NCBI RefSeq assembly: GCF_947492965.1
Contig: NZ_CANLOZ010000009.1
Coordinates: forward strand, 1 to 64,000
DNA length: 64,000 nt
Source of the DNA: an uncultured Aquimarina sp.
GTDB taxonomy: Bacteria > Bacteroidota > Bacteroidia > Flavobacteriales > Flavobacteriaceae
Direction of reading: 5' to 3'
Positions 9,619 through 19,266 of the stretch are shown here, piece by piece. The notes under the pieces are model-generated. The model was not told the origin of the DNA and made no database searches. It was given only the letters and a program-made list of their open reading frames with translations. The position numbers were made by a program, and so were the translations under genes. Each line of letters begins with the position of its first letter. Position 1 is the stretch's first letter.

Positions 9619-10323
9619 ATGCAGCTTTTTTATAGTAAAGATATCACAGGCGCTACTGAAGAATTCGAATTCTCCAGAGAAGAAAGTAAACATATAACCA
9701 AGGTACTTCGTAAAAAAGAAGGTGATATTCTTCAGATTACAAATGGAATTGGTTTATTATGTAAAGGTCTCATCACATTTTCCAGTCCTAACAAGTGTAT
9801 TATACAACTACAAGATAAAAATCATCATGATCGAAAAGACTATAGACTACATCTAGCCGTAGCTCCTACCAAAATGAATGATCGGTACGAATGGTTTTTA
9901 GAAAAGGCAACAGAAATAGGTGTTGACGAGATTACTCCCGTTATATGTGATCATAGTGAGCGAAAAGTAATAAAACAAGAACGTTTTGAGCGTATTCTAC
10001 AAAGTGCTATGAAACAATCCCTGCAATATTATTTACCCGTATTAAACCCTGCTATTTCATTTACAGAATTCATAAAACAAGAAAACAACGATCAGCTATT
10101 GATAGCGCATTGTGAAGAAACTGATAAAAAATCCTTGCAAGAAACTCTAAAAACAAAAGGCAGTACTACTATTTTAATCGGACCAGAAGGTGATTTTTCT
10201 AGCAAGGAAATAGCAACTGCCATAACTACTGGCTACACACCAGTAACCTTGGGAAATACGCGATTACGAACAGAAACTGCCGCAATCGTTGCTACACATA
10301 GTGTTGCTTTTCTGAATCAGTAG
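9619..10323 (+). CDS. rsmE: 16S rRNA (uracil-1498-N3)-methyltransferase
   Basis: The 234-residue protein matches the RsmE family, which methylates N3 of U1498 in 16S rRNA using S-adenosylmethionine through a SPOUT knot. Visible features are an N-terminal PUA-like region with EESKHITKVLRKKEGD, the KATEIGVDEITPVIC segment, the ERKVIKQERFERILQSAMKQS helix, and the C-terminal knot motifs LIGPEGDFSSKE and LGNTRLRTETAAI. It starts 5 nt after tsaD and is probably translated from the same transcript. Confidence 0.95.
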   Translation: MQLFYSKDITGATEEFEFSREESKHITKVLRKKEGDILQITNGIGLLCKGLITFSSPNKCIIQLQDKNHHDRKDYRLHLAVAPTKMNDRYEWFLEKATEIGVDEITPVICDHSERKVIKQERFERILQSAMKQSLQYYLPVLNPAISFTEFIKQENNDQLLIAHCEETDKKSLQETLKTKGSTTILIGPEGDFSSKEIATAITTGYTPVTLGNTRLRTETAAIVATHSVAFLNQ

Positions 10324-10475
10324 GATATAGTTTTTAATAAATTGTACTCCTCTATTAAATTCTTTTTCTTAGTGTTAAGTTATAATTAAGAATAAAGAGT
10401 TTCTAAGATCTATGGATTTACCACAGTAATTTCTTTGTATATTGCTGAACTATTTTTCACTCAATTATTTATATT

Positions 10476-12233
10476 ATGAAAAAACTTTATTTTTTATTTT
10501 TAACTCTTTCTTTATCTTTTGCTTCTTTTGGGCAAACTACTGTCTTTTCAGAATCTTTTGAGACAGGAAACTCTGGAACTCCTTCAGAAACCTGTAATGA
10601 TGGAACTGACTTTTTTACAAGAACTGATGGTTCTGATGTAAATTCTTACACTGTTAATGGTGTTGATGGTTCTTTTTTCTTTGCTGCTCAAGACACCGAT
10701 GGAGCACCTTGTACTTTAGATGTAGAGACCTTAACCTTTACAGGTATTGATATCACTGGAAATACTAATATGACTTTAGCTATTTTAGTTGCTGAGGATG
10801 ATTCCAGTGATGGTAATGAAGATTGGGATGCTGATACCAATGTAGTGGTTGAAATTAATATTGATGGTGGAGGTTATACTAATCTTTTACAATTTTCTGG
10901 TGGTGGTGCTACTAATACAGAACCAGGATTGGATACGAACTTTGATGGAACCGCAGACACACCTTTATTAACAGATACTTTCCAAGAATTTACTGCTGCC
11001 ATTTCTGGAACTGGAAGTTCGGCGGATCTAAGAATCACCTTTAATAATTTAGATGCTGGTGACGAAGATATTGCAATTGATAATATAAGAATCATAGAAG
11101 GTTTTGTTGCTACACCTACAATTTCGCTAACCGCTCCTACTGCATCTACAGTTTTCGCTCCTGGAACGAGTAGTGTAAATGTTGAATGGAATACAGCTAA
11201 TTTATCAGGTGGTGAAACTGTAGATATTTCTGTTAATGGATCAACTACTACTGATGTTACAAGTCCTTTTGCAGTTTCAACAACGGATGGAGAGACATAC
11301 GACATCACAGTGACACTAAATTCCGGAATGAGTGCCGTAGATACAGATATGACTAATTTTAGTGTAGGATCACTAAACACTGTTGCCAATATTACTGCTT
11401 TAATAGCTGATGTAAATGCAAATGGCCTTGGAAGATTCTATGAAATTACTGGAGGTTCTCTTGTTACGCATACGGATGGTTTTAATAATAGAAGATGGAT
11501 ACAAGACACTGACATTTCAGGAATTCTAATTTATGATGAAACTGATGTTATTACAACCCCATATGCAGTTGGTGATTTAGTAACTGGTTTAAAAGGTACT
11601 ACTGAACAGAGCAATGGAATTTTAAGATTTATTCCTACAGAAGATTCTGGTGTAATTTCATCATCTGGAAATACAGTAACACCACAAATCGTAACTATAA
11701 CTGCATTTAATGCTGCCCCTGATGATTATGAATCTGAATTAATTGAAATAGAAAATGTAACCTTTGTTGATGGAGATGGTATAGCAACATTTGCCACAGC
11801 TCAAAATTATGATTTAACTGATGGTTCTAATACTGTAATAAAAAGAACAGATTTTTTCTCCGCAGATTATATCGGAGAACTAATTCCAACTTCCGAATTA
11901 AGCAGTGTGGTTGGTGTAGCTGGTGAGTTTAATGGCACAGCACAAATTTATCTAAGAGATCTTAATGATTTTGTTTTATCGGTAGACTCATTTGATAGAG
12001 TTTCCGATGACTTTGCTGTTTTTCCTAATCCTACAAATACTGGATTTATAAATATTACGTCATCTTCTAATACTGATATATCAGCGGTAGTATTCGATGT
12101 TTTAGGGAAGCAGGTGATATCTGAAACTTTAAATGATAGCCAACTTAATGTTTCAGGTTTAAATTCTGGCATTTATATCATAAGAATAGAACAAAACAAT
12201 ACAGCAGTTACTAAAAAATTGGTAATTGAATAA
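10476..12233 (+). CDS. T9SS-exported multidomain protein, function unknown
   Basis: A 585-residue exported protein. Residues 1-19 are a signal peptide ending FASFGQ. The N-terminal third (about 20-210) is a jelly-roll-like domain rich in Asp, Gly and Thr, similar in style to carbohydrate- or calcium-binding modules. A short Ig-like segment follows (about 215-295). A middle domain (about 300-490) contains GRFYEITGG, RRWIQDTDISGILIYDE and a YLRDLNDF end. This resembles the OB-fold-like modules often attached to secreted nucleases and lipoproteins in Bacteroidota, although no nuclease domain is present here. The C-terminus is a Por sorting domain (VFPNPTNTGF, then GLNSGIYIIRIEQ). No enzyme active site is recognised. 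It is flanked by a terminator and stands alone. Confidence 0.75.
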   Translation: MKKLYFLFLTLSLSFASFGQTTVFSESFETGNSGTPSETCNDGTDFFTRTDGSDVNSYTVNGVDGSFFFAAQDTDGAPCTLDVETLTFTGIDITGNTNMTLAILVAEDDSSDGNEDWDADTNVVVEINIDGGGYTNLLQFSGGGATNTEPGLDTNFDGTADTPLLTDTFQEFTAAISGTGSSADLRITFNNLDAGDEDIAIDNIRIIEGFVATPTISLTAPTASTVFAPGTSSVNVEWNTANLSGGETVDISVNGSTTTDVTSPFAVSTTDGETYDITVTLNSGMSAVDTDMTNFSVGSLNTVANITALIADVNANGLGRFYEITGGSLVTHTDGFNNRRWIQDTDISGILIYDETDVITTPYAVGDLVTGLKGTTEQSNGILRFIPTEDSGVISSSGNTVTPQIVTITAFNAAPDDYESELIEIENVTFVDGDGIATFATAQNYDLTDGSNTVIKRTDFFSADYIGELIPTSELSSVVGVAGEFNGTAQIYLRDLNDFVLSVDSFDRVSDDFAVFPNPTNTGFINITSSSNTDISAVVFDVLGKQVISETLNDSQLNVSGLNSGIYIIRIEQNNTAVTKKLVIE

Positions 12234-12250
12234 AGTATTGATATAAACAT

Positions 12251-12286
12251 ACAAAAAAGAGTGTCTTATAAGACACTCTTTTTTGT
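12251..12286. terminator. Perfect 36-nt palindromic bidirectional terminator
   Basis: Each 18-nt arm starts ACAAAAAAGAGTGTCTTA and is followed by its exact complement, ending in a T-run on either strand. It sits between the convergent T9SS protein gene and the SnoaL-like gene and can terminate both. Confidence 0.85.
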
Positions 12287-12333
12287 ATTCATAACTGTTA
12301 TTTGATTTCCAGTATGCTTAAATAGTTTACTTC

Positions 12334-12711
12334 TTAATACATTGTATTAGGGTTCGCAGACTCTTTTGGAATTTGCTGAATCGAATCCCAATGCTCACAA
12401 ATTTTTCCATTGTCATCAAAACGAAAAAAATCCATGGTGATATATTCATCATTTCCAGGCCAAGTTTGATGCGTATGTAATGCCACTAAATCTCCTTCTG
12501 CAATACACCTTACAAATTCTATAGATTTATCTGCATATTCTTCTTGCATTCTTTCAAAATATGAGATAAATCCTTCAGTACCATCTGCTACATCTGGATT
12601 ATGCTGGATATATTGGTCTCCAACATATTTCTCCACTGCTGCTCTGGGATTACCTTCATAAGCCATTTTGTAGAAAGCTACAGCATTATCTTTATTTTGT
12701 TGTAAATCCAT
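12334..12711 (-). CDS. SnoaL-like / NTF2-fold protein
   Basis: A 125-residue soluble protein of the SnoaL-like polyketide-cyclase family, with a cone-shaped NTF2 fold. Seen are the start NKDNAVAFYKMAYEGNPRAAVEKYVGDQYIQHNP, the central EGDLVALHTHQTW and FFRFDDNGKICEHWDSIQ, all typical of this family. Members range from cyclases to isomerases to non-enzymatic binding proteins, so no substrate can be assigned. The gene lies about 10 kb from the pigment cluster on an isolated transcript, so I do not link it to flexirubin synthesis. Confidence 0.85.
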   Translation of the reverse strand: MDLQQNKDNAVAFYKMAYEGNPRAAVEKYVGDQYIQHNPDVADGTEGFISYFERMQEEYADKSIEFVRCIAEGDLVALHTHQTWPGNDEYITMDFFRFDDNGKICEHWDSIQQIPKESANPNTMY

Positions 12712-12826
12712 ATTCTGTTTTTAAGTAATTTAAAACTACTACTATTTTCTCAAAATTATGCCCCAAAATCAACTAATTGAAATTAAAAATAGACATCCTA
12801 AGAAAAATAGTCCTAAAACCAATGTT

Positions 12827-14695
12827 CTAACTAGCACTTTTTGCTTTGGTTCTCTCTATATAAGCATCAATAATTTCTTCTAAAATATCTAAGGGAACGG
12901 CTCCATCTTTTAGAACTGCATTATGAAATTCTCTCAGATCAAAACGATCTCCCAATTCTTTTTTTGCCTTTTCTCTAAGTTCTAAAATTTTCAACATCCC
13001 AATTTTATAGGCACATGCTTGTCCTGGCCATACAATATATCTTTCTATTTCCGTAGTTACTTCTGTGGTGGTCATGCCTGTATTTTGTACCATATAATCG
13101 ATCGCTTGCTCTCGTGTCCATTTTTTATGATGAATCCCAGTATCCACTACCAACCGTACAGCTCTAAACATTTCTGCTTGTAATCTTCCTAAATTTCCAA
13201 AAGGATCGTTTTCATAAAAACCAAGTTCCCAAGCTAATTGTTCGGAGTATAAAGCCCATCCTTCGATGTAAGAAGTAAAAAGCCCAATCGTTCTAAAAAT
13301 AGGAACTCCTTCTAGTTCGGACTGAATTGCAATTTGAAAATGATGTCCTGGTATACCTTCATGATAGGCCAAAGTCTTCATTCCGAATTTAACAGATTCA
13401 TGTACATTTCTTAGATTCGCATAAAACACTCCTCCTCTAGACCCGTCCATTGCTGGTCTATTATAATAGGCTCCTGCCGATCCTTCTTCCTTAAATTCTG
13501 GAACTCTTTTTACTTCTAGTGCTGCTTTGGGCCTTATATCAAAGGCATCATCCAGACCATTACTAATCTCGGAAAGAATTCGGTTATATTCATCAATCAC
13601 CATTTGTCTCCCTTCATCATTATTAGGGAAAAGAAAACGGTCTTCTTTATTTAATTCCTGAATAATAGCTCCAACAGTTTTTGTAGAATCAGCATATCCC
13701 TGAGAAGAAAGAATAGCCTCCATTTCGCCTTTAATTCTAGCTACTTCTGATAAACCAATAGTATGCACTTCTTCTGGATCTAGATCAGTAGTGGTTCGTT
13801 GTTTTAGCTGATATCTGTAATATGCATCTCCTTCTGGTAGTTTCCAAACGCCTGCATCTGTCGTTGCTTTTGGTTGTAATTGCTCAAAATAACTAATAAG
13901 CTTCTGATATGAGCCGAATACTGTAGTCGCAATTTCATTCTTCACTTGTTCTTTAAGCTCATTTTTTTCTTTCTGAGATAAGTCTTCTATTTTATCAATT
14001 TTCGTATCAAAATTGCTGTATAAAATATTCGATGTTACTGCATCATCCGTTTCCTTGATCTCGTTTTCTTTTTTTCCGATAAAACCTTTCATCTCATCGA
14101 GTACTCTATCCATTACAAACTTTGGAGGTATAATCCCCTTTTCTTCTCTAATTTTTAGATTTTCTATAAGCTGATTAAATTTTGTTTCAAATTTGGATAA
14201 ACGAGTAATATACGCTTCAGCATCACTCTTATCCCTAAGCTTGTGCGAATCTTCCATAAGACTGGGTAAAGAACTTTGTACACCACCCATTTGATTTACG
14301 GGATAATCATGATAAAAAAATCGCTCTCCTTCTAATTCTCCTTTTAAATAATACCCTAAAATTCTTGTATTTAACTTATTGGCTTCTGATTGACTTTCGA
14401 AATCATAACTTTTTAAGGTTTCGTAATCTTCTTTTATTTTATTAAAAGTTTCCCATTGCTTTTTGTCCGAGATATCGTCTAACTCATCTTTAGACCAGTT
14501 ATATATTACTGGAATTCCCATTGCAGTAGTTAATTCTGGACTATCCAAAGCCAACTCTGCAAATATCCTATCATAAAAATGAGTGATATTAAAAGGACGA
14601 AACCAAATAAGATTTCCAACCCAAAATGCAACTAAGGCAAAAATGACTAGCAAGGTTCGTGAAGTCCAAAACTTCCAGGTACGTTTTTTTTTCAT
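12827..14695 (-). CDS. DUF885 family putative metallohydrolase, membrane anchored
   Basis: A 622-residue protein with an N-terminal transmembrane or signal-anchor segment at about residues 10-31. Most of the remainder is a DUF885 domain. Its hallmark is the HEGIPGHH motif at residues 445-452, which resembles a zinc-protease helix with Glu446 as the presumed catalytic base. It is followed by the SYIEGWALYSEQ motif around 475-490. Family members are uncharacterised exported proteins, predicted zinc-dependent peptidases. The gene is monocistronic, with more than 200 nt on its upstream side and about 115 nt on its downstream side. Peptidase activity is inferred from the motif only. Confidence 0.88.
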   Translation of the reverse strand: MKKKRTWKFWTSRTLLVIFALVAFWVGNLIWFRPFNITHFYDRIFAELALDSPELTTAMGIPVIYNWSKDELDDISDKKQWETFNKIKEDYETLKSYDFESQSEANKLNTRILGYYLKGELEGERFFYHDYPVNQMGGVQSSLPSLMEDSHKLRDKSDAEAYITRLSKFETKFNQLIENLKIREEKGIIPPKFVMDRVLDEMKGFIGKKENEIKETDDAVTSNILYSNFDTKIDKIEDLSQKEKNELKEQVKNEIATTVFGSYQKLISYFEQLQPKATTDAGVWKLPEGDAYYRYQLKQRTTTDLDPEEVHTIGLSEVARIKGEMEAILSSQGYADSTKTVGAIIQELNKEDRFLFPNNDEGRQMVIDEYNRILSEISNGLDDAFDIRPKAALEVKRVPEFKEEGSAGAYYNRPAMDGSRGGVFYANLRNVHESVKFGMKTLAYHEGIPGHHFQIAIQSELEGVPIFRTIGLFTSYIEGWALYSEQLAWELGFYENDPFGNLGRLQAEMFRAVRLVVDTGIHHKKWTREQAIDYMVQNTGMTTTEVTTEIERYIVWPGQACAYKIGMLKILELREKAKKELGDRFDLREFHNAVLKDGAVPLDILEEIIDAYIERTKAKSAS

Positions 14696-14860
14696 GATAA
14701 ATGATTTATGTGGTTTTTGATTGATTTTCAGGCATTGTAATATTTAAAAATCAATTTTAAACAATACTAATATACCTTTTTTACGAGACGTTTTTATGAT
14801 TAATTTGTTACACTGTAGCTGTAATGAAATTTTGATTTCAAAAATTAATATTGAAATATA

Positions 14861-14895
14861 AAAAAAGTCATAACTGTATCACTAGTTATGACTTT
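14861..14895 (-). terminator. Terminator of the DUF1223 gene
   Basis: A 12-bp perfect stem (AAAGTCATAACT with its complement) and an 8-nt loop, followed on the minus strand by a T-run, lies 24 nt past the stop of the DUF1223 gene. Confidence 0.75.
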
Positions 14896-14918
14896 AACGT
14901 ATGCAAAAAAGTAATTAA

Positions 14919-15638
14919 TCAGATAGATACTTTTGCAGCACCTGTAGTGATTAATTTATTGTTTTGAGTATAGGCTATAATTGTCAATTCATCCTTATCT
15001 TCTACCCAATCAGGAATTGTAATCTCAATAGAATCTATATCTTTAGTACTTGTAACCCTATTAGCTACTATATTGGAATTTTTAAGCGTTCTATTTCGAT
15101 TTTCTCCTCTTTTAATTTTTGTAATTCGTTCGGATACTACCAATGCTAATGTGATTTGCTCAAAACCTTCTCCATCTACTTCATAATTAATAGCAATAAT
15201 TTCATCTTTTCGTTTGACATCCTTTAATTGGATTATATTATTCGTTGTTTGTTTTGAATAATTACGAATAGCAGAAACTGCTTTACTACTATTAGAACCT
15301 GTAAAATGTTCACTCCCGTTAACTACCAATTGAGGAGTATAGATAGATCTGCTATTAAATTGTTGTGCATAATCCCTCTGGTAATCCGTAAATTCTTCGG
15401 TACTAAAAGGATCTTTCCAACCTAATCGATTCCAGTAATCAACGTGATAAGACAATACAAAAACGTTATCATTTTTATACTTTTCTTTTATTGCATCCAG
15501 CAATTCATCTGCTGGAGGACAACTACTACATCCTTGTGAAGTAAATAATTCCATAACTACAATAGACTTATCTGCTTGTTGTGCAGTGGCCCATGAAGAA
15601 ATTGTGATCGTTAATAGTATCAAAAGGTTTCTTATCAT
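14919..15638 (-). CDS. DUF1223 thioredoxin-like exported protein
   Basis: The 239-residue protein has a signal peptide (about residues 1-19, ending WATAQQ) followed by a DUF1223 domain. The start VVMELFTSQGCSSCPPADELL carries a CxxC-type pair in a thioredoxin-like fold, and LSYHVDYWNRLGWKDPFS and YTPQLVVNGSEHFTG are further family landmarks. Members are uncharacterised secreted proteins, presumably with redox or metal-related roles. It diverges from the DUF4159 gene across a 40-nt gap that must contain both promoters. Confidence 0.88.
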   Translation of the reverse strand: MIRNLLILLTITISSWATAQQADKSIVVMELFTSQGCSSCPPADELLDAIKEKYKNDNVFVLSYHVDYWNRLGWKDPFSTEEFTDYQRDYAQQFNSRSIYTPQLVVNGSEHFTGSNSSKAVSAIRNYSKQTTNNIIQLKDVKRKDEIIAINYEVDGEGFEQITLALVVSERITKIKRGENRNRTLKNSNIVANRVTSTKDIDSIEITIPDWVEDKDELTIIAYTQNNKLITTGAAKVSI

Positions 15639-15678
15639 CTTTTTTATTTTAGTACTTTTAGAATCTCTTATTTAGACG

Positions 15679-16329
15679 ATGATGGTAACAAAACTTACAA
15701 GTTTTATCGGAGTATTATTCTTTAGTGCGATGCTAAACGCTCAGGATATTGCTATTTTACATTATAATGGTGGTGGTGATTGGTACAGTAATCCAACGGC
15801 ATTACCTAACCTTATTAGTTTTTGTAATCAGAATATCAATACAGCCATGAGCGCTAAACCTAAAACCGTAAAACCGCAAAGTGTAGATATCTTTCAGTAT
15901 CCTTATATTCATATGACTGGACATGGAAATGTGTTTTTTACAGAACAAGACGCCGAAAATCTACGTAACTATTTATTAAGTGGAGGGTTTTTACATATTG
16001 ATGATAATTATGGGATGGAACCTTATATTCGAAAAGAATTAGTTAAAGTTTTCCCAGACATAGAATTGGAGGAGTTACCTGCGTCTCATCCTATCTTCTC
16101 TGCGAAATTTAAGTTTCCTGATGGCTTACCAAAAATACATGAACATGATGGAGAAAGACCACAAGCTTTAGGGATTACACATGAAGGCCGACTGGTGTTG
16201 CTTTTTACTTTTGAAAGTGATTTAGGTGATGGATGGGAAAACCCAGAAGTTCATAACGATCCTGAAGAAGTAAGACAAAAAGCACTAAAAATGGGTGCTA
16301 ATATTATCAAATACGCTTTTGAAAACTAA
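15679..16329 (+). CDS. DUF4159 exported protein
   Basis: A 216-residue protein with an N-terminal signal peptide (about residues 1-21) and a DUF4159 domain. IAILHYNGGGDWYSNP at the start of the mature part, QYPYIHMTGHGNVFFT, GGFLHIDDNYGM and the ASHPIF motif are characteristic. The fold resembles a class I glutamine-amidotransferase-like Rossmann domain, but no catalytic triad is evident and no biochemical role is known. The TAA ends 4 nt before the start of the TrmH-like gene, indicating an operon. Confidence 0.88.
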   Translation: MMVTKLTSFIGVLFFSAMLNAQDIAILHYNGGGDWYSNPTALPNLISFCNQNINTAMSAKPKTVKPQSVDIFQYPYIHMTGHGNVFFTEQDAENLRNYLLSGGFLHIDDNYGMEPYIRKELVKVFPDIELEELPASHPIFSAKFKFPDGLPKIHEHDGERPQALGITHEGRLVLLFTFESDLGDGWENPEVHNDPEEVRQKALKMGANIIKYAFEN

Positions 16330-16333
16330 ATTC

Positions 16334-16852
16334 ATGTCTTCACAGCTTCATCACGACAATACTACTTTTATCAAAAAACAATTTCCTATTACTCTTGTTT
16401 GTGATCGAGTAAATGCTCCCGCTAATATTGGAAGTATTTTTAGGATTGCAGATAGCTTTGGTGTAGAACATATTTATTTCTGTGGAGAAGATCTTACCAT
16501 TATTAGTAAGCGAATGCAGCGTACTGCTAGATCTACTCATAACTTTGTGAGTTATGAAGAACAGGAAGATATTGTAACTGTATTGGACACCTTACAAGAT
16601 AAAGGATACAAAATAGTAGGTTTAGAAATTACAGAAGATAGCATTGAAATTGCAAACTATACCTTTTCTGCAAACGATAAAATAGCATTGGTAATAGGAG
16701 AAGAAAATTTAGGAATTTCTGAACATATCCTCACAAAACTTACAAATAGTGTGCATATCAATATGTATGGAAATAATAGCAGTATGAATGTAGCAACCGC
16801 TACTGGTATTGCGTTATTCGAAATCACGAAGCAAATGATGATTACTGATTGA
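16334..16852 (+). CDS. TrmH/SpoU-family RNA 2'-O-methyltransferase
   Basis: A 172-residue SPOUT-class methyltransferase that should methylate a ribose 2'-OH in tRNA or rRNA. I take the ATG at 16334, 4 nt after the DUF4159 stop, rather than an earlier in-frame start that overlaps that gene. Motifs present are the N-terminal VCDRVNAPANIGSIFRIADSFG, the central VIGEENLGIS, and the knot motif NMYGNNSSMNVATATGIALFE, which bind S-adenosylmethionine. There is no extra substrate-binding domain, so the target RNA cannot be inferred. Confidence 0.93.
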   Translation: MSSQLHHDNTTFIKKQFPITLVCDRVNAPANIGSIFRIADSFGVEHIYFCGEDLTIISKRMQRTARSTHNFVSYEEQEDIVTVLDTLQDKGYKIVGLEITEDSIEIANYTFSANDKIALVIGEENLGISEHILTKLTNSVHINMYGNNSSMNVATATGIALFEITKQMMITD

Positions 16853-16906
16853 TCGAAAGTAATTACAAAAAATAACCTAAAAGTACCCATGTTAGGCTGT
16901 TTATAC

Positions 16907-16914
16907 TAACTTTG
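16907..16914 (+). promoter_or_regulatory. -7 box upstream of the AI-2E permease gene
   Basis: TAACTTTG matches the TAnnTTTG -7 consensus of Bacteroidota and lies 22 nt upstream of the start codon. No clear -33 TTG is seen at the standard spacing. Confidence 0.45.
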
Positions 16915-16936
16915 GAACTCCAGAAAAATAATTCAT

Positions 16937-18025
16937 ATGAATTCAAAAACAATAGCATATGGTATTCTAAGAGCTCTTGGAGTAATTGTTGGAATACTTA
17001 TTTTACTTTGGTTTTTATATAAAATACAATCTATTCTCATCTACATTGCTTTTGCCGCAGTATTTTCTTTAATGGGTAGACCATTGGTATTATTTCTAAA
17101 ACGAAGATTAAAGTTTAACAATACCCTAGCGGTCGTGTTTACGCTATTTATTTCTATAGGTCTTTTTATGAGTCTTTTTTTACTATTTGTTCCTATTATT
17201 GCGGAGCAAGGTCAATTAATTGGTGAAATTAATATTAATGAAGTTGGAGATGACCTCGATCAATTGAATCAAGAAATAAGTGACTATTTTAACATAGAAA
17301 AACTAAACTTCGTAGAACTGATCAAGCAAACAGACTTGATGGAATTCTTTGATTTAAAAGCTATTCCTGATACTATTAATAATTTTTTAAGTGGTTTCGG
17401 TGCTGTACTCATTGGACTATTCTCCGTACTCTTTATTTCCTTTTTTCTTTTGAAGGATAGCAAACTTCTAGAAACAAGTTTACTCGTTTTTGCAAAAAAA
17501 GAAGATGAAACTAGGTTTATGACTGCCTTTACTAAGATCAAAGATTTATTGTCTCGTTATTTTGTAGGTCTGTTACTTCAGGTATTGATTTTATTTGTTT
17601 TGTATACCATTCTACTTTTAGTTTTTGGAGTTCATAATGCTGTTGCACTTGCGCTTATTGCGGCTATTTTTAATTTAATCCCTTATGTTGGCCCTCTTTT
17701 TGGAGGGGCTTTGGTATTAATCCTTGCGACTACTAGTAATTTGGGAGCAGATTTCCAATCCGTGATACTGCCAAAATTATGCTATATATTGATAGGTTAT
17801 ATCATCATTCAATTGATAGATAATTTCCTTAATCAACCCTTAATTTTTGGTAATAGTGTAAAATCGCATCCTTTAGAAATTTTCCTAGCCATACTTATTT
17901 TTGGAGCATTATTTGGCATTGGAGGATTGATTGTAGCCGTACCATTCTATACAGCGATAAAAGTAATTGCCAAAGAGTTTTTATCAGAATATAAGATTGT
18001 AAAACAATTGACTAAAGAGTTATAA
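16937..18025 (+). CDS. AI-2E family (PerM-like) membrane transporter
   Basis: A 362-residue polytopic membrane protein. Hydrophobic segments occur at about residues 12-30, 34-50, 60-85, 150-175, 205-235, 240-260, 270-285 and 300-345, with a soluble loop at about 90-145, as in AI-2E/PerM family exporters. The conserved C-terminal segments LIPYVGPLFGG and FLNQPLIFGNSVKSHPLEIFLAILIFG are visible. Family members export small molecules or ions; substrate assignment from sequence is unreliable and AI-2 itself should not be assumed. It ends 3 nt before the next gene. Confidence 0.9.
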   Translation: MNSKTIAYGILRALGVIVGILILLWFLYKIQSILIYIAFAAVFSLMGRPLVLFLKRRLKFNNTLAVVFTLFISIGLFMSLFLLFVPIIAEQGQLIGEININEVGDDLDQLNQEISDYFNIEKLNFVELIKQTDLMEFFDLKAIPDTINNFLSGFGAVLIGLFSVLFISFFLLKDSKLLETSLLVFAKKEDETRFMTAFTKIKDLLSRYFVGLLLQVLILFVLYTILLLVFGVHNAVALALIAAIFNLIPYVGPLFGGALVLILATTSNLGADFQSVILPKLCYILIGYIIIQLIDNFLNQPLIFGNSVKSHPLEIFLAILIFGALFGIGGLIVAVPFYTAIKVIAKEFLSEYKIVKQLTKEL

Positions 18026-18028
18026 TAC

Positions 18029-19246
18029 TTGAATGCTCTTATTTTACATAGCGAAGTTCAAGACTACGTTTTCGAAACATCCGAAGGTGCGGTTGATATT
18101 ACAAAATTAATATTATCAGGTAGTCCTTTTGATGGTGTAAACAGCAAAGAACTCGCACAGCAAATTAGTGGAAGGAACAAAGCAAAAACCAAACTTCCTC
18201 TTTGGTATCAAACGAGAGACATTTATTATCCGCCAACCATTAATCTAGAACAAACCTCATCTGAGGTTACTGCTAAATATAAAAGTGAATTAGTCTCTGG
18301 TGATTTCTTAATCGATCTTACTGGAGGATTAGGAATTGATGATTATTATTTTTCTAAAAAAGTTTCTAGAGTTATCCATTGCGAACTAAACGCTGAACTT
18401 AGCGAGATAGCAAATCATAACTTCCAGGTATTAGAAGCTACTAATATTCAAACTGAAATGGGTGATGGTTTAGTGATTCTAGAAAACTTTACCAAAGTTG
18501 ACTGGATTTATATCGACCCTTCACGTAGACATGATAGCAAAGGGAAAGTATTTTTTCTGGAAGACTGTTTGCCTGATGTTCCCTCGCATTTAGATTTTTT
18601 ACTATCCAAAAGCGATCACATTTTAATCAAAACATCTCCTCTACTCGACATTAATGCTGGTATCAATTCATTACGATTTGTAAAAGAAATCCATGTTGTT
18701 GCCGTGCAAAATGAGGTTAAAGAATTGCTTTGGGTCATTGAAAAAGATCATACCGATGATATTGCCATAAAAACCATCAATCTTATCAAAGATGGTCGAC
18801 AGGAATTTTCATTTTTGTATGAAGAAGAAAAAACTAGTATCTCTACGATATCTGGGCCAAAGAAGTATTTGTACGAACCGAATGCTGCGATCATGAAATC
18901 AGGAGGTTTTCTAAGTGTATCGAAGAGTTTTAAAATTGATAAACTCCACGCCCACTCACATTTATATACTTCTGACACATGGATCGAATTTCCTGGAAGA
19001 AGTTTTGAGATCCTTCAAATCATTCCATATCAGAAAAAAAGTATTAAAAAAGCCAACATCACTAAAGCGAATATTACCACACGCAACTTTCCTGAAACCG
19101 TATTAGGTATTCGGAAAAAATTTAAAATAAAAGATGGTGGTGATACCTATTTATTTTTTACTACTAATAGTGATAATGAAAAGATTGTACTAGTTTGTAA
19201 AAAGTTTGGCAATAATCAATCATATTCTTCATCAACTGGAAATTAA
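18029..19246 (+). CDS. SAM-dependent methyltransferase with THUMP-like domain (TTG start)
   Basis: A 405-residue class I methyltransferase-like protein. Residues 1-90 are an N-terminal helical domain. A Rossmann core follows with LVSGDFLIDLTGGLGIDDYYFS at about 90-110, the acidic VIHCELN and the YIDPSRR motif near 165-175. The C-terminal part (about 240-395) matches the THUMP-like domain seen in this Bacteroidota family. The start is TTG at 18029, 3 nt after the permease stop. The next in-frame Met falls inside the Rossmann domain, so the TTG start is needed to give an intact protein. The RNA or other substrate is unknown. Confidence 0.85.
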   Translation: MNALILHSEVQDYVFETSEGAVDITKLILSGSPFDGVNSKELAQQISGRNKAKTKLPLWYQTRDIYYPPTINLEQTSSEVTAKYKSELVSGDFLIDLTGGLGIDDYYFSKKVSRVIHCELNAELSEIANHNFQVLEATNIQTEMGDGLVILENFTKVDWIYIDPSRRHDSKGKVFFLEDCLPDVPSHLDFLLSKSDHILIKTSPLLDINAGINSLRFVKEIHVVAVQNEVKELLWVIEKDHTDDIAIKTINLIKDGRQEFSFLYEEEKTSISTISGPKKYLYEPNAAIMKSGGFLSVSKSFKIDKLHAHSHLYTSDTWIEFPGRSFEILQIIPYQKKSIKKANITKANITTRNFPETVLGIRKKFKIKDGGDTYLFFTTNSDNEKIVLVCKKFGNNQSYSSSTGN

Positions 19247-19266
19247 ATTTTACACCCTAATTAAAA

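Noticed and set aside
10874..11389. Long minus-strand frame opposite the T9SS-exported protein
   Set aside because: It is a mirror of a Thr/Gly/Asp-rich coding region; the plus-strand protein has a signal peptide and a sorting domain, while the minus frame has no recognisable start region or motif.
12334..12711. SnoaL-like protein as a flexirubin polyketide cyclase
   Set aside because: It is about 10 kb from the locus on an isolated transcript with unrelated genes between, and SnoaL-like proteins have many roles.
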